A DNA stretch of 64,000 bases from Clostridioides difficile (lineage in GTDB: Bacteria; Bacillota; Clostridia; Peptostreptococcales; Peptostreptococcaceae): NCBI GenBank assembly GCA_024919175.1, contig CP103804.1:1612001-1676000 (forward strand), in the 5' to 3' direction. The notes under the pieces were generated by a model. It was given only the letters and a program-made list of their open reading frames with translations, was not told the origin of the DNA and ran no database searches. Shown here piece by piece: positions 55,554-64,000 of this stretch. Numbering within the stretch: position 1 is the stretch's first letter; each line of letters opens with the position of its first letter. A program made the position numbers and the translations under genes.

Positions 55554-56486
55554 ATGGAAGAAAGCTTATTAGGTGCAAATTTATTTAGACACTCTTTTAT
55601 AGTAGCAGTGATTATAGGAATATTGTGTAGAGGATTAGTTTTAAGAGTTACAGATAAACAATACCCATCAAGACCACAAGATTATTTAGAACAGATAATA
55701 ATATCAGGGCTTTCAGCTTCATTGGGTGCGATAGCATTACCTGCACTTATAGATAAGGAGTTTGCAGCATTAACATTTTTTGCAGTAGCAATACAACAAT
55801 TTCAAGGTCTTGCAGAGCAAGAAAGAATAACCTTAAAAAATATCGACAATGAAGAATTAGTACCAAAAGGAGATGCTTATGTAGAAGAAATAGCATCTAC
55901 GTATGAATCTAGAAGTTATATAAGTCTTTTTTCTGCACTAGTATCTTCTATAGTTTACATTATTGTCTCAAAACGATATGACCCTGGTTTTATTTATTGT
56001 ACAATATTAGCTGTTATAGCAGGAGCTTTGGTTGGTTTGATTTTTAGAAGATTTCTAAGACGAAATAGTATAGCAGATATAGCAGATATAGTTCCTGCTG
56101 AAGTAAGTTTTGAAGGACCTATTTTAAAAGTAAATGGTGTAATAATAACTAATATAGGTTTAGAGAATACAAGAAAAAAATATAAAAATGAATGTTTAGC
56201 TATAGAGATTATACCAAGAGATTTGGGTGCATTTGGAATAGTAAATGATATAGGACAAAGACAAGCTATAATACATAATCTATTTATTCATATGGGTATA
56301 GATAAGGATGTAGATGAGGTTGATATTGTAGCGATATCTAAAACTAACTTAGAAAAAAGCACTGTGGTTATACCATATATACCAATAATCAAGGATATAG
56401 ATGTAATGATAGATGTAGTAAAGAGCACTCCTATCATAGAGACATCAAAAGGAAAACAGAGTGATTTTTCTAGAAAGACTTTATAG
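55554..56486 (+). CDS. YIEGIA-family membrane protein, copy 1
   Basis: A 310-residue protein I assign to the YIEGIA family of spore-forming Firmicutes. The naming motif appears as YVEEIASTYESRSY near residue 106. Four hydrophobic segments are visible (~12-30, ~48-65, ~125-142, ~150-168), then a soluble C-terminal half with ADIVPAEVSFEGPIL and GQRQAIIHNL. It is followed by a 32%-or-more-like paralogue and a small partner, an arrangement known in sporulators. The biochemical role is not clear from sequence; sporulation-linked function is inferred from phyletic pattern and context. ATG after AGAAGGAGC. Confidence 0.75.
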   Translation: MEESLLGANLFRHSFIVAVIIGILCRGLVLRVTDKQYPSRPQDYLEQIIISGLSASLGAIALPALIDKEFAALTFFAVAIQQFQGLAEQERITLKNIDNEELVPKGDAYVEEIASTYESRSYISLFSALVSSIVYIIVSKRYDPGFIYCTILAVIAGALVGLIFRRFLRRNSIADIADIVPAEVSFEGPILKVNGVIITNIGLENTRKKYKNECLAIEIIPRDLGAFGIVNDIGQRQAIIHNLFIHMGIDKDVDEVDIVAISKTNLEKSTVVIPYIPIIKDIDVMIDVVKSTPIIETSKGKQSDFSRKTL

Positions 56487-56531
56487 ATTTATATATGAGC
56501 ATTTTATATTAGATATTTTAGGAGTGATTTA

Positions 56532-57464
56532 ATGGATAGAGTATTTTTTGTTGCAGTTATTATTGGTATGACATCAAGAGTTATAATGTTAAACTTAGAC
56601 CAAAAACAGTACCCTACACAACCAAATGTTTTGCTATCTCAGCTTATATTAGCTTTTGTTGCTTCTGCATTAGGAGCATTACTAGTTCCAGCTCTTATAA
56701 ATCGTTCTTATACATCGATAACATTTTTATCTTTGGCAGCAGAACAGTTTAGACAAGTAAGAGCAAATAGAAGAAATACACTGCAAAACTTAGAAGAAGT
56801 TCAACTTGTAAAAAGAGGAGCTGCATTTATAGAAGAGATAGCTAGAACTTATGAAGTAAGAAATTATATGTGCATAGTCACATCTTTTTTAACAATAGGA
56901 TTATACTATGTAATACTTGCAGAAACAAATATAAGTGAAGGTGTGAGTTTGGTAATAAGTTCAATTTGTGGATTATTATTAGCATTTATACTGAAGAAAC
57001 TTCTTACTAGAAAAAGTATTGGAGATATAGCTGATGTAATGCCTGCTGATATTAGCTTTGTAAATGAGTCTATACTGAAGGTAGGAGATTTAAAAGGGAT
57101 AACAAATATAGGTCTAAAAAGTGATAGAGAAGTATATATTAATAGAGGTGTAGGAATACAAATAATTCCTAAAGATAGAGATTATGCTAATGCAGGAATA
57201 TTATTTGATTCGGGTCAAAGACAAGCTATAGTATACAATATATATTCAAGATTAGGTTTATATGGAGATTATGGAGAGCCTGCATTTGTACCATTACCTA
57301 GACGAAATAAAGATGATGAAAGTATAATGATTGCTTATTTACCAGTAGATAGAAATGTTGAAAAGGTAATGGAAGCTGTAAAATCATGTCCAATACTTTC
57401 AAGTTCTAAAGGTAAAAACTTATCACTGAAAAACTATAAAATAGTAAAGAAAGGAAGTGCATAA
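56532..57464 (+). CDS. YIEGIA-family membrane protein, copy 2
   Basis: A 310-residue paralogue of the preceding gene with the same length and layout. It shares the N-terminal VAVIIGMTSRVIMLNLDQKQYP, the motif FIEEIARTYEVRNY near residue 105, the ADVMPADISFVNESIL stretch and GQRQAIVYNIYS near residue 234. Copies differ most in the TM2-TM3 loop and the C-terminal tail (KNYKIVKKGSA here). ATG after AGGAGTGAT, 45 nt after copy 1, so the two are in one operon. A heteromeric complex of the two copies with the small downstream protein is plausible. Confidence 0.75.
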   Translation: MDRVFFVAVIIGMTSRVIMLNLDQKQYPTQPNVLLSQLILAFVASALGALLVPALINRSYTSITFLSLAAEQFRQVRANRRNTLQNLEEVQLVKRGAAFIEEIARTYEVRNYMCIVTSFLTIGLYYVILAETNISEGVSLVISSICGLLLAFILKKLLTRKSIGDIADVMPADISFVNESILKVGDLKGITNIGLKSDREVYINRGVGIQIIPKDRDYANAGILFDSGQRQAIVYNIYSRLGLYGDYGEPAFVPLPRRNKDDESIMIAYLPVDRNVEKVMEAVKSCPILSSSKGKNLSLKNYKIVKKGSA

Positions 57465-57465
57465 A

Positions 57466-57666
57466 ATGGGGATGGATATAGGTCTAAATGAATATACCCT
57501 AGCAATAGTTACACTAGATAAAAATATGAAAAATGGTGGAGGTTGTCCGATATTTTATGCAAATGATGAAAAAGACTTGCAAAATAAGGCGATGCTCATG
57601 TCAAAGTGTGTAGGTGGAATGGTTCATGATATGACTAATGGAACATTAATAATAGTAAAACATTAA
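57466..57666 (+). CDS. small partner of YIEGIA-family proteins
   Basis: A 66-residue cytoplasmic protein (MGMDIGLNEYTLAIVTLDK, then GGGCPIFYANDEKDLQN and VGGMVHDMTNGTLIIVKH). I recognise it as the family databases name 'capping complex subunit for YIEGIA', which occurs next to YIEGIA genes. ATG 57466 lies 1 nt after the stop of copy 2 and 9 nt after AAAGGAAG; a GTG at 57457 would overlap that gene. Exact role unknown. Confidence 0.7.
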   Translation: MGMDIGLNEYTLAIVTLDKNMKNGGGCPIFYANDEKDLQNKAMLMSKCVGGMVHDMTNGTLIIVKH

Positions 57667-57687
57667 AACTATAATATATTTTTAAGA

Positions 57688-57742
57688 GCAAATAATGTTC
57701 AAATTTATAAAATATTTAAATTTGAATATTATTTGTTTTAAT
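57688..57742 (+). terminator. terminator of the YIEGIA operon
   Basis: CAAATAATGTTCAAATTTA pairs with TAAATTTGAATATTATTTG, followed by TTTTAATCTTTTT. Confidence 0.85.
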
Positions 57743-57901
57743 CTTTTTATAGCTATTTACTTATATTGACTATTAGAATTAAAATGTGTTATTATGACAT
57801 GAAATGTTTAAAAATGCTATTGTAAAATATAATAAAGTTATAAACAGTATATGAAAATATATTATAATAAATCTTGATGAATATAAAAGAGTGGTGTAAA
57901 A

Positions 57902-59230
57902 ATGGAAGTAAATGTAAAAAAAATAAATAATATTATAAGTAAAGTTTACAAAGATAGTATTGCAGAAGAAATAGGTATAGAAGTAGGAGATTTACTTATA
58001 TCTGTAAATGAACAGCCAATACATGATATAATAGAGTATAGATTCTTACTAAGTGATGAGTATTTAGAGGTAGAAATACAAAAAAAAGATGGCGAAGTCT
58101 ACATATATGAGATAGAAAAAGACTATGATGAAGATTTGGGTGTTGAATTTACAAATCCAATAATTGACCAAGCTAAAAGTTGTAGAAATAAATGTATGTT
58201 TTGTTTTATAGACCAGTTGCCAGAAGGAATGAGAGAAACTCTTTATTTTAAAGATGATGACTCAAGACTATCTTTTTTACAAGGAAATTTTGTTACACTT
58301 ACAAATATGAGTGAAGAAGATATAAATAATATCATTAAATACAGAATAAGTCCTATAAATATATCTGTGCATACAACTAATCCAGAATTAAGACAAAAAA
58401 TGATAAGCAATAAATTTGCAGGAAAATTATATGGTATAATGAAGAGATTGGCAGATGCTCATATAGAAATGAACTGTCAAATTGTTTTATGTCCAGGTAT
58501 AAATGATGGAAAGGAATTGGAGAGAACAATAAAAGAATTAGCTCAACTTTATCCATATGTAAATAGCGTTGCTATAGTTCCAGTTGGGATTACAAAGCAT
58601 AGAGTAAATTTAGCAGAATTAAATATATTTGATAATAAGGGTGCAAGTAAAACTATAGAGCAAATACATGCAATGCAACAGAAATATCTTGAGAAAATAG
58701 GGACTCGATTTGCATTTTTATCAGATGAATTTTATATATTATCTAGTAGAGAATTGCCTGGATATGAAGAATATGAAGGATTTTTACAGTTTGAAGATGG
58801 TGTAGGTATGATACGTAAGTTAAAAACTGAGATTGAAGAGTATCTAAATACATTGTCTGAGAATATTTTAAAAAGAGACAAAAAGGTATCAATAGCTACT
58901 GGACATTCTGCATATGAATTTATACAAAGCATGGCAGAGGCTATGATGGACAAGTTTAAAAATCTTCAAATAGATGTTTATGAAATAAAAAATAAGTTTT
59001 TTGGAGAAACAATAACAGTATCAGGTCTTTTAACAGCTAAAGACTTAAAAGAGCAACTTGAGAATAAGGAATTGGGAGAAGCTCTTTATATAACAAGAAG
59101 TATGTTAAAAGCAGATGAAGAAATTTTCTTAGATAATATTGAACTAAATCAGTTAGAAGAACTTATGAAAATAAAAATTATCCCATGCTTAAATGAAGGA
59201 AAAGATTTTGTGGATAAAATTTTAAAATAG
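57902..59230 (+). CDS. DUF512 radical SAM protein with N-terminal PDZ-like domain
   Basis: A 442-residue protein. Residues ~8-72 resemble a PDZ domain (ISKVYKDSIAEEIGIEVGDLLI). The radical SAM cluster is Cys94-x3-Cys98-x2-Cys101 in SCRNKCMFCFIDQLPEGM, and SVHTTNPELRQKMI and VLCPGINDG are conserved further on. The C-terminal DUF512 domain (~290-435) contains VSIATGHSAYEFIQ. The reaction is unknown; the gene is usually next to der in clostridia, as here (27 nt). Confidence 0.92.
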   Translation: MEVNVKKINNIISKVYKDSIAEEIGIEVGDLLISVNEQPIHDIIEYRFLLSDEYLEVEIQKKDGEVYIYEIEKDYDEDLGVEFTNPIIDQAKSCRNKCMFCFIDQLPEGMRETLYFKDDDSRLSFLQGNFVTLTNMSEEDINNIIKYRISPINISVHTTNPELRQKMISNKFAGKLYGIMKRLADAHIEMNCQIVLCPGINDGKELERTIKELAQLYPYVNSVAIVPVGITKHRVNLAELNIFDNKGASKTIEQIHAMQQKYLEKIGTRFAFLSDEFYILSSRELPGYEEYEGFLQFEDGVGMIRKLKTEIEEYLNTLSENILKRDKKVSIATGHSAYEFIQSMAEAMMDKFKNLQIDVYEIKNKFFGETITVSGLLTAKDLKEQLENKELGEALYITRSMLKADEEIFLDNIELNQLEELMKIKIIPCLNEGKDFVDKILK

Positions 59231-59257
59231 AAAACAAAAGATGGAAGGAGAAACAAC

Positions 59258-60583
59258 ATGAGTATAAGTAGGCCAGTTGTAGCTGTAGTTGGGAGACCAA
59301 ATGTTGGTAAGTCTACAATATTTAATAAATTTGCAGGAAAAAGGATATCAATAGTTGAAGATACACCAGGAGTTACAAGAGATAGAATATTTGCAGAAGT
59401 AGAATGGCTAGATAAATATTTTACGTTAGTAGATACAGGAGGTATTGAACCTGATAGCGAAGATATAATATTATCTCAGATGAGAAATCAAGCGATGCTT
59501 GCAATGGACATGTCCCATGTAATACTTTTTATAGTTGATGGCAAGGCTGGAATAACAGCTGCTGATAAAGAAATTGCTCAGATACTTAGAAAAACAAAAA
59601 AACCAGTAATTTTAGTAGTTAATAAAATTGATAGTCAAAGTCAGTTTGACAATATATATGATTTTTACGAATTAGGTTTTGGAACTCCTTTTGGAGTGTC
59701 AGGAGCTAATAGTATGGGATTTGGAGATTTATTAGATGAGATAGTTCAAAATTTTCCAGCAGGATTAGATACAGAGTATGAAGAAGATATAATAAGAGTA
59801 GCTATAACAGGTAAGCCAAATGCAGGTAAGAGTTCTATACTTAATAAGATATTAGGAGAAGAAAGAGTAATAGTAAGTCCAATTGCAGGAACTACTAGAG
59901 ATGCAATAGATACTTATTTTGAAAAAAATGGACAGAAGTTTCTTCTTATAGATACAGCTGGGCTTAGAAGAAAAAGTAAAATATATGAGACAATAGAAAA
60001 ATACAGTGTAATAAGAGCTATGAGTGCTGTAGATAGAGCAGATGTAGTGTTAATAGTTATAGACGCTTTGGAAGGCGTGACAGAGCAGGATACAAAAGTT
60101 GCAGGTATAGCACATGATGAAGGCAAGGGATGTATATTTGTAGTCAATAAATGGGACTTAATAGAAAAAGATAATAAGACAATGAGTAATTACACAAAAG
60201 ATATAAAAGAAAAATTCCCATTTATGATGTATGCTCCAATAGTATTTGTTTCTGCAAAGACTAATCAAAGAATGAATAAAATATTAGACACAGTTGAATA
60301 TGTATCAAATGAACATTCTAAGAGAATATCAACTTCAGCATTAAATGAAGTAATTGGAGAAGCTGTAATGTTAAATCAACCACCATCTGATAAAGGTAGA
60401 AGATTAAAAATTTACTATGGAACTCAAACAGACATTAGACCTCCTAAAATTACTTTATTTATAAATGACAAGAACTTAACTCACTTCTCATATCAAAGAT
60501 ACCTTGAAAATAAGATAAGAGAAAACTTTGGATTTGAAGGAACTTCCATAAAGATTGAGTATAGACAAAAAAGTAAAAAGTAA
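59258..60583 (+). CDS. der: ribosome assembly GTPase Der (EngA)
   Basis: A 441-residue protein with two tandem GTPase domains: G1 GRPNVGKST near residue 12, DTGGIE and NKID in the first, and GKPNAGKSS near residue 185, DTAGLRRKSK, NKWD near residue 296 in the second, then a KH-like C-terminal domain from ~355 (FINDKNLTHFSYQRYLENKIRE). Der acts in 50S ribosomal subunit assembly. ATG after GGAAGGAGA. Confidence 0.98.
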   Translation: MSISRPVVAVVGRPNVGKSTIFNKFAGKRISIVEDTPGVTRDRIFAEVEWLDKYFTLVDTGGIEPDSEDIILSQMRNQAMLAMDMSHVILFIVDGKAGITAADKEIAQILRKTKKPVILVVNKIDSQSQFDNIYDFYELGFGTPFGVSGANSMGFGDLLDEIVQNFPAGLDTEYEEDIIRVAITGKPNAGKSSILNKILGEERVIVSPIAGTTRDAIDTYFEKNGQKFLLIDTAGLRRKSKIYETIEKYSVIRAMSAVDRADVVLIVIDALEGVTEQDTKVAGIAHDEGKGCIFVVNKWDLIEKDNKTMSNYTKDIKEKFPFMMYAPIVFVSAKTNQRMNKILDTVEYVSNEHSKRISTSALNEVIGEAVMLNQPPSDKGRRLKIYYGTQTDIRPPKITLFINDKNLTHFSYQRYLENKIRENFGFEGTSIKIEYRQKSKK

Positions 60584-60616
60584 ATATATAAAATATAACT
60601 AAAGGGGGTAAGTTCA

Positions 60617-61231
60617 GTGGAGATATTTAGTTATATAATTATTGCTGTAATTGCATATTTATTAGGCAATATATCAACCTCGTATATAGTTGCAAAGCGA
60701 ATTGCTGGGGTTGATATAAGGACTCAAGGTTCAGGTAATGCAGGCTCGACAAATGTGCTTAGAACACTTGGGAAAAGAGCAGGAGCAATGACTTTTTTAG
60801 GTGATGTTTTTAAAGGTGTAATTGCTGTTTTAATATCTGAAATTGCAGCAAAGTTGGTTGGTATAGATACTCTTTTAGCTGGATATCTAGCAGTTATATG
60901 TGTTGTAGCAGGCCATAATTGGCCAGCAGTTTTAGGATTTAGAGGAGGTAAAGGTGTTGCAACTTCGTTAGGTGCAATGCTTGCTGTAAATCCAGCAATA
61001 ACATTAATGTGTTTAGCAGTATTTATATTGGTGGTAATTATAACAAAATATGTTTCATTAGGTTCTGTTGTTGGTATAGGTTGTTCACCAATATTTATGA
61101 TTATAGCAAAAAATAAAGCTGGGTTAGTTGTAGCTTTGTTTTTAACCATATCAGTAATATATAATCACAGAGCAAATATAAAGCGATTATTAAATGGGAC
61201 AGAAAGAAAAATTGGTCAAAAGAAAGAATAG
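60617..61231 (+). CDS. plsY: acyl-phosphate:glycerol-3-phosphate acyltransferase PlsY
   Basis: A 204-residue membrane acyltransferase for the first step of phospholipid synthesis, with about five transmembrane segments. The three conserved loops are visible: IRTQGSGNAGSTNVLRTLG near residue 35, GHNWPAVLGFRGGKGVATSLG near residue 98, and the third near YNHRANIKRLLNGTE at the C-terminus. GTG start after AAAGGGGGTAAG. gpsA, whose product supplies glycerol-3-phosphate, follows 30 nt later. Confidence 0.96.
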   Translation: MEIFSYIIIAVIAYLLGNISTSYIVAKRIAGVDIRTQGSGNAGSTNVLRTLGKRAGAMTFLGDVFKGVIAVLISEIAAKLVGIDTLLAGYLAVICVVAGHNWPAVLGFRGGKGVATSLGAMLAVNPAITLMCLAVFILVVIITKYVSLGSVVGIGCSPIFMIIAKNKAGLVVALFLTISVIYNHRANIKRLLNGTERKIGQKKE

Positions 61232-61261
61232 TAAATATATTATACTCAGGTGGTGTTAAAC

Positions 61262-62281
61262 ATGGAGAAAGTATGTGTATTAGGTACTGGAAGTTGGGGA
61301 AGTGCATTAGCTTTAGGTCTTGCAAAAAAAGGTAATGATGTAAGCATGTGGACTCGAAAAGAAGAACAAGCTAAAAAAATAAACAGGACTAAAGAAAATA
61401 CAGACTATTTACCAGGAGTATTATTTCCAAATAATATAACTATAAGTACTGATATAGAAAAAACTATAGAAAATTGCAAAGTAATAGTTTTAGCAGTTCC
61501 ATCTCAAGCTGTAAGAAGTACTTGTGAAAAAATAAAACCATTTGCAAAAGCTGGACAAATTATTGTTAATGTAGCAAAAGGTCTTGAAAAAGGCACTGGA
61601 CTTAGATTGTCTCAGGTATGTGAAGAAGAATTGCCACAAAATCCATATGTAATACTATCTGGACCATCTCATGCTGAAGAAGTAGCAAGAGATATACCTA
61701 CTACAGTAGTAGTAGCATCTAAAGAATTAAAAATAGCACAGAGTATACAAGATTTATTTATGAGCCCTAAACTTAGAGTTTATACAAATCCAGATATAGT
61801 TGGAGTTGAACTTGGAGGAGCATTAAAAAATATTATAGCTTTTGGTGCAGGTATATGTGATGGGTTAGGGTATGGTGACAATGCAAAAGCAGCTCTTATG
61901 ACAAGAGGAATTAGTGAAATGAGTAGACTTGGTACTGCTATGGGAGCCAATATGTCCACATTTGCAGGTCTTTCAGGGATTGGAGATTTAATAGTTACTT
62001 GTACAAGCATGCATAGTAGAAATAGAAGAGCAGGTATACTTATAGGCCAAGGTATGAGCTTAGAAGACACCTTAAAAGAAGTGAAGATGGTTGTAGAAGG
62101 AATAACTGCTACTGAAGTAGCACATGATGTTGCTGAAAAGCTGAATATAGATATGCCAATAACTAATGCTATATATTCTGTAATAACTAAAGGTTCAAAT
62201 CCTAAAGAAGTTGGAATAGAGCTAATGATGAGAAGTAAAAAACACGAAATGGAAGAAGTAGTTTTAGGTGATGATGTATAA
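61262..62281 (+). CDS. gpsA: glycerol-3-phosphate dehydrogenase [NAD(P)+]
   Basis: A 339-residue enzyme that makes sn-glycerol-3-phosphate from dihydroxyacetone phosphate for lipid synthesis. The N-terminal VCVLGTGSWGSALA is the dinucleotide loop; NVAKGLEKGTGLRLS near residue 105, LSGPSHAEEVA near residue 138, GALKNIIAFGAGICDGLGYGDNAKAALMTRG near residue 187 with the catalytic Lys, and SRNRRAGILIGQG near residue 253. ATG 61262 follows AGGTGGTG; two GTG codons at 61250-61255 overlap that site and are rejected. In many relatives spoIVA follows gpsA; here a TetR gene does. Confidence 0.97.
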   Translation: MEKVCVLGTGSWGSALALGLAKKGNDVSMWTRKEEQAKKINRTKENTDYLPGVLFPNNITISTDIEKTIENCKVIVLAVPSQAVRSTCEKIKPFAKAGQIIVNVAKGLEKGTGLRLSQVCEEELPQNPYVILSGPSHAEEVARDIPTTVVVASKELKIAQSIQDLFMSPKLRVYTNPDIVGVELGGALKNIIAFGAGICDGLGYGDNAKAALMTRGISEMSRLGTAMGANMSTFAGLSGIGDLIVTCTSMHSRNRRAGILIGQGMSLEDTLKEVKMVVEGITATEVAHDVAEKLNIDMPITNAIYSVITKGSNPKEVGIELMMRSKKHEMEEVVLGDDV

Positions 62282-62317
62282 ACTTATTGTACAATAAAAT
62301 AAAAAAATAATAGATGT

Positions 62318-62352
62318 ATTTTAGCCCTCTTTTTAAAAAGAGGGCTATTTTA
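62318..62352. terminator. bidirectional terminator after gpsA
   Basis: AGCCCTCTTTTT pairs with AAAAAGAGGGCT, with A/T runs on both sides. It lies between convergent gpsA and the TetR gene. Confidence 0.88.
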
Positions 62353-62355
62353 ATA

Positions 62356-63006
62356 TTACTTAGCATGTTTTATTATGTATTCAATAGAAGAAATCATTTT
62401 CATAGTTAATTCATCATCATTAGAATTTTTTCCTGTGTTCTTTTTTAAGAATAATAGATTTTGATAAAAAGAAATAATTATATCATTGACGATATCTAAA
62501 TCTTTAGCTGGTATATATCCAGCATCTACAAGATTGTTCAATAGTATTTTATTTCTTTCCTTTATACTTTTTCCTGTAATCATTAAAGATATATCACTGT
62601 CATGAATACCTAAGTCCTCTGGAAACATATCATAATACTGTTTTGTTATATAACTAAGTTCATCACTGGACAAGTTAAAAAATACCTGATAAAAAGCTTG
62701 GGCATTGTCAAAAGAATGTTTACAAAATAATTTCCACATAATTATATATTTCTTATATTCATCACTGACATTTTCTATACACCTTGAAATATTTAAGTTG
62801 TAATCCTTAAAATATTTTATAGATGCAAATGATATTAGATGGTCTAAATTTTTAAAGTAATTGTATAGAGTTGAACTGTTATAGCCAGCCATATCTGCAA
62901 CCTTACGAAGTGTAATATTTTCTATTCCTTCATTTTCCATAATGTTTTGAGCAGCTTCTATGAAGTACATCAATATCCTTTTCTTTTGTAATTCTTTATT
63001 TGTCAT
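62356..63006 (-). CDS. TetR/AcrR family transcriptional regulator
   Basis: A 216-residue regulator. The helix-turn-helix region is ENITLRKVADMAGYNSSTLYNYFKNLDHL at residues ~28-57 (less than a full 20-residue run quoted is needed: ITLRKVADMAGYNSSTLYN). The C-terminal ligand domain has a Phe/Tyr-rich helix pattern (MWKLFCKHSFDNAQAFYQVFF). GTG 63015 opens the frame, but ATG 63006 is 7 nt after AGGTG. It is divergent from the peptidase gene at 63324; three AATCRTGATT palindromes in between are probably its operators. Confidence 0.9.
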   Translation of the reverse strand: MTNKELQKKRILMYFIEAAQNIMENEGIENITLRKVADMAGYNSSTLYNYFKNLDHLISFASIKYFKDYNLNISRCIENVSDEYKKYIIMWKLFCKHSFDNAQAFYQVFFNLSSDELSYITKQYYDMFPEDLGIHDSDISLMITGKSIKERNKILLNNLVDAGYIPAKDLDIVNDIIISFYQNLLFLKKNTGKNSNDDELTMKMISSIEYIIKHAK

Positions 63007-63041
63007 TTTATTCACCTACAAATAATCAATATAGTTTATAT

Positions 63042-63051
63042 AATCGTGATT
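63042..63051. promoter_or_regulatory. TetR operator-like palindrome, copy A
   Basis: AATCGTGATT, one base off the perfect AATCATGATT, 36 bp upstream of the TetR start. Confidence 0.5.
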
Positions 63052-63161
63052 TTATCACTAAATTTATTATAAATCAAGAATAATATTCCAAAATATAATG
63101 TGTATTTGTTATATTATAGATAATTTAAAATCATAAGAATATAAAAAATATTTAAAAATGA

Positions 63162-63199
63162 AATCATGATTGACAAAATAATCATGATTATGATAAAAT
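63162..63199 (+). promoter_or_regulatory. promoter of the M24 peptidase gene with two TetR-type operators
   Basis: AATCATGATT occurs perfectly at 63162-63171 and 63180-63189, 18 bp apart. TTGACA (63170-63175) shares two bases with the first copy, and TAAAAT-like TAAAAT at 63194-63199 lies after an 18-nt spacer; the second copy lies inside this spacer. Binding there would block the promoter. The rest of 63016-63323 is AT-rich. Confidence 0.6.
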
Positions 63200-63323
63200 A
63201 ATCACAAATAAATTTAATTTACATACTAATACAACAAGTACTAAAACATTAAAAACTCTAAAATAATATGTTCATCCTTGTTGTATTGAATAAATTATCT
63301 GAATATTGAGAAAGAGGTGTACT

Positions 63324-64000
63324 ATGTCAAATAATATGAGACTAGAAAGATTAAGAAAGTATATGAATGAAAAAAACATTGAAATTGCCCTAATATTTGA
63401 ACCAGACAATCAATTTTATATTAGTGGATTTAAAGCGATAACTTACTCTAGACCAATTGTAACAGTAGTAACTCAAGATAAAATAGAATTAATAGTACCT
63501 GGATTAGAGGAACTACATGCAAAAGAAGTTGCAAAAGTTGATAATGTATATGTGTATTATGAAATACCAGAAATGAAAGAACATGGAATATCACATAAAC
63601 ATTACTTAGATATAATCTTAAATAGATATCCTAAAGGAATAACTGTTGGGATAGAAAAAGATATAGTATCTGCAAGTTTTTCAGAATATATAACTGAGAA
63701 ATCATTTGCTATTAAAGATGTTGGAAGTAAGATATTTGAAATGAGATATGTAAAAGATGAAAGAGAGATAGACTTTTTAAAGATAGCTGGCTACTTATCT
63801 GATATAGGAATAAAAGGTTCTTTGGAAAATGTTAGAGTTGGAATGAGTGAATTAGAATTTGATGTTGCAGGGGATAATGCTTTACTAAAATATGTATCTG
63901 AAAATTATCCTGATACATATATAGGATTTGCAAACTGGACTTGTTCAGGCATCGATAGAACAGCACAACCACACTTAGACTCCAATACTAGAATACTTCA
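63324..64000 (+). CDS. M24 family (Xaa-Pro-type) aminopeptidase, N-terminal part
   Basis: The frame opens at ATG 63324 after AAAGAGGTG and runs 225 codons to the window edge without a stop, so the C-terminus is missing. Residues ~5-135 are a creatinase-like N-terminal domain (MNEKNIEIALIFEPDNQFYISGF), and the M24 fold begins near residue 150 (MRYVKDEREIDFLKIAGYLSD). NWTCSGIDRTAQPHLDS near residue 205 is the start of the active-site region, where (H)xxP/H residues lie. The metal ligands are outside the window. It is likely under control of the divergent TetR. Confidence 0.88.
   Translation, partial: MSNNMRLERLRKYMNEKNIEIALIFEPDNQFYISGFKAITYSRPIVTVVTQDKIELIVPGLEELHAKEVAKVDNVYVYYEIPEMKEHGISHKHYLDIILNRYPKGITVGIEKDIVSASFSEYITEKSFAIKDVGSKIFEMRYVKDEREIDFLKIAGYLSDIGIKGSLENVRVGMSELEFDVAGDNALLKYVSENYPDTYIGFANWTCSGIDRTAQPHLDSNTRIL

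Overview
The window looks like chromosomal DNA from a low-GC, anaerobic, spore-forming Firmicute, and gene content and protein sequences point to Clostridioides difficile or a very close relative. The reasons are: strongly AT-rich DNA, pyruvate:ferredoxin oxidoreductase, a PduL-type phosphotransacylase, a meso-DAP-type MurE, sporulation genes (spoVD, spoVE, spoIIGA, sigE, sigG) and AGGAGG-like ribosome binding sites with frequent TTG starts. The species call comes from recognising gene order and sequences, not from a database search. I see no tRNA, rRNA, CRISPR array, insertion sequence or prophage; this is ordinary core chromosome with a few accessory insertions.

Bases 1-8.4 kb hold the end of a SpoIIE/RsbU-type phosphatase, an iron-sulfur flavodoxin-like protein, pduL, the large PFOR gene, a divergent isoprenylcysteine-methyltransferase-like/TetR pair with two clear palindromic operators, and a secreted CAP-domain protein with a repeat-rich linker. 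From 8.7 to 14.8 kb a minus-strand operon (thiolase, CoA-transferase A and B, 3-hydroxybutyrate dehydrogenase, GntP permease) is divergent from a LysR regulator and appears to interconvert 3-hydroxybutyrate, acetoacetate and acetyl-CoA. From 15.2 to 21.8 kb come a CPA1 Na+/H+ antiporter, a BglG/GlcT-type antiterminator and a glucose-type PTS IICBA permease, each of the latter two preceded by a ribonucleic antiterminator/terminator, and an AraC regulator. From 21.9 to 31.5 kb lie murE, a c-di-GMP phosphodiesterase with a degenerate GGDEF domain, a GNAT-membrane fusion, ychF and an M16 peptidase pair.

From 31.9 to 47.5 kb is a rearranged division and cell wall cluster: lgt, rsmH, a TVP38-like membrane protein, ftsL-like, spoVD, murF, mraY, murD, spoVE, murG, divIB, two DUF881 genes, sbp and ftsZ. 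There is no mraZ and no ftsA next to ftsZ, and the transpeptidase and SEDS proteins are the sporulation types. ftsZ has a good sigma-H-like promoter. An orphan solute-binding lipoprotein follows, then spoIIGA-sigE-sigG; spoIIGA has a promoter with the 22-bp spacing and Spo0A-like boxes known from Bacillus spoIIG.

From 51.9 to 62.3 kb there are ylmC, nrdR, pgeF, a PhoP/PhoR-like two-component system, two tandem YIEGIA-family membrane proteins with a small partner, a DUF512 radical SAM protein, der, plsY and gpsA. The window ends with a TetR regulator divergent from the start of an M24 (Xaa-Pro-type) peptidase gene, with three matching operator-like palindromes around the intergenic promoter.

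No wholly new system stands out. The best candidates for follow-up are the YIEGIA-family tandem with its small partner, the orphan lipoprotein between ftsZ and spoIIGA, and the well-defined regulatory sites.
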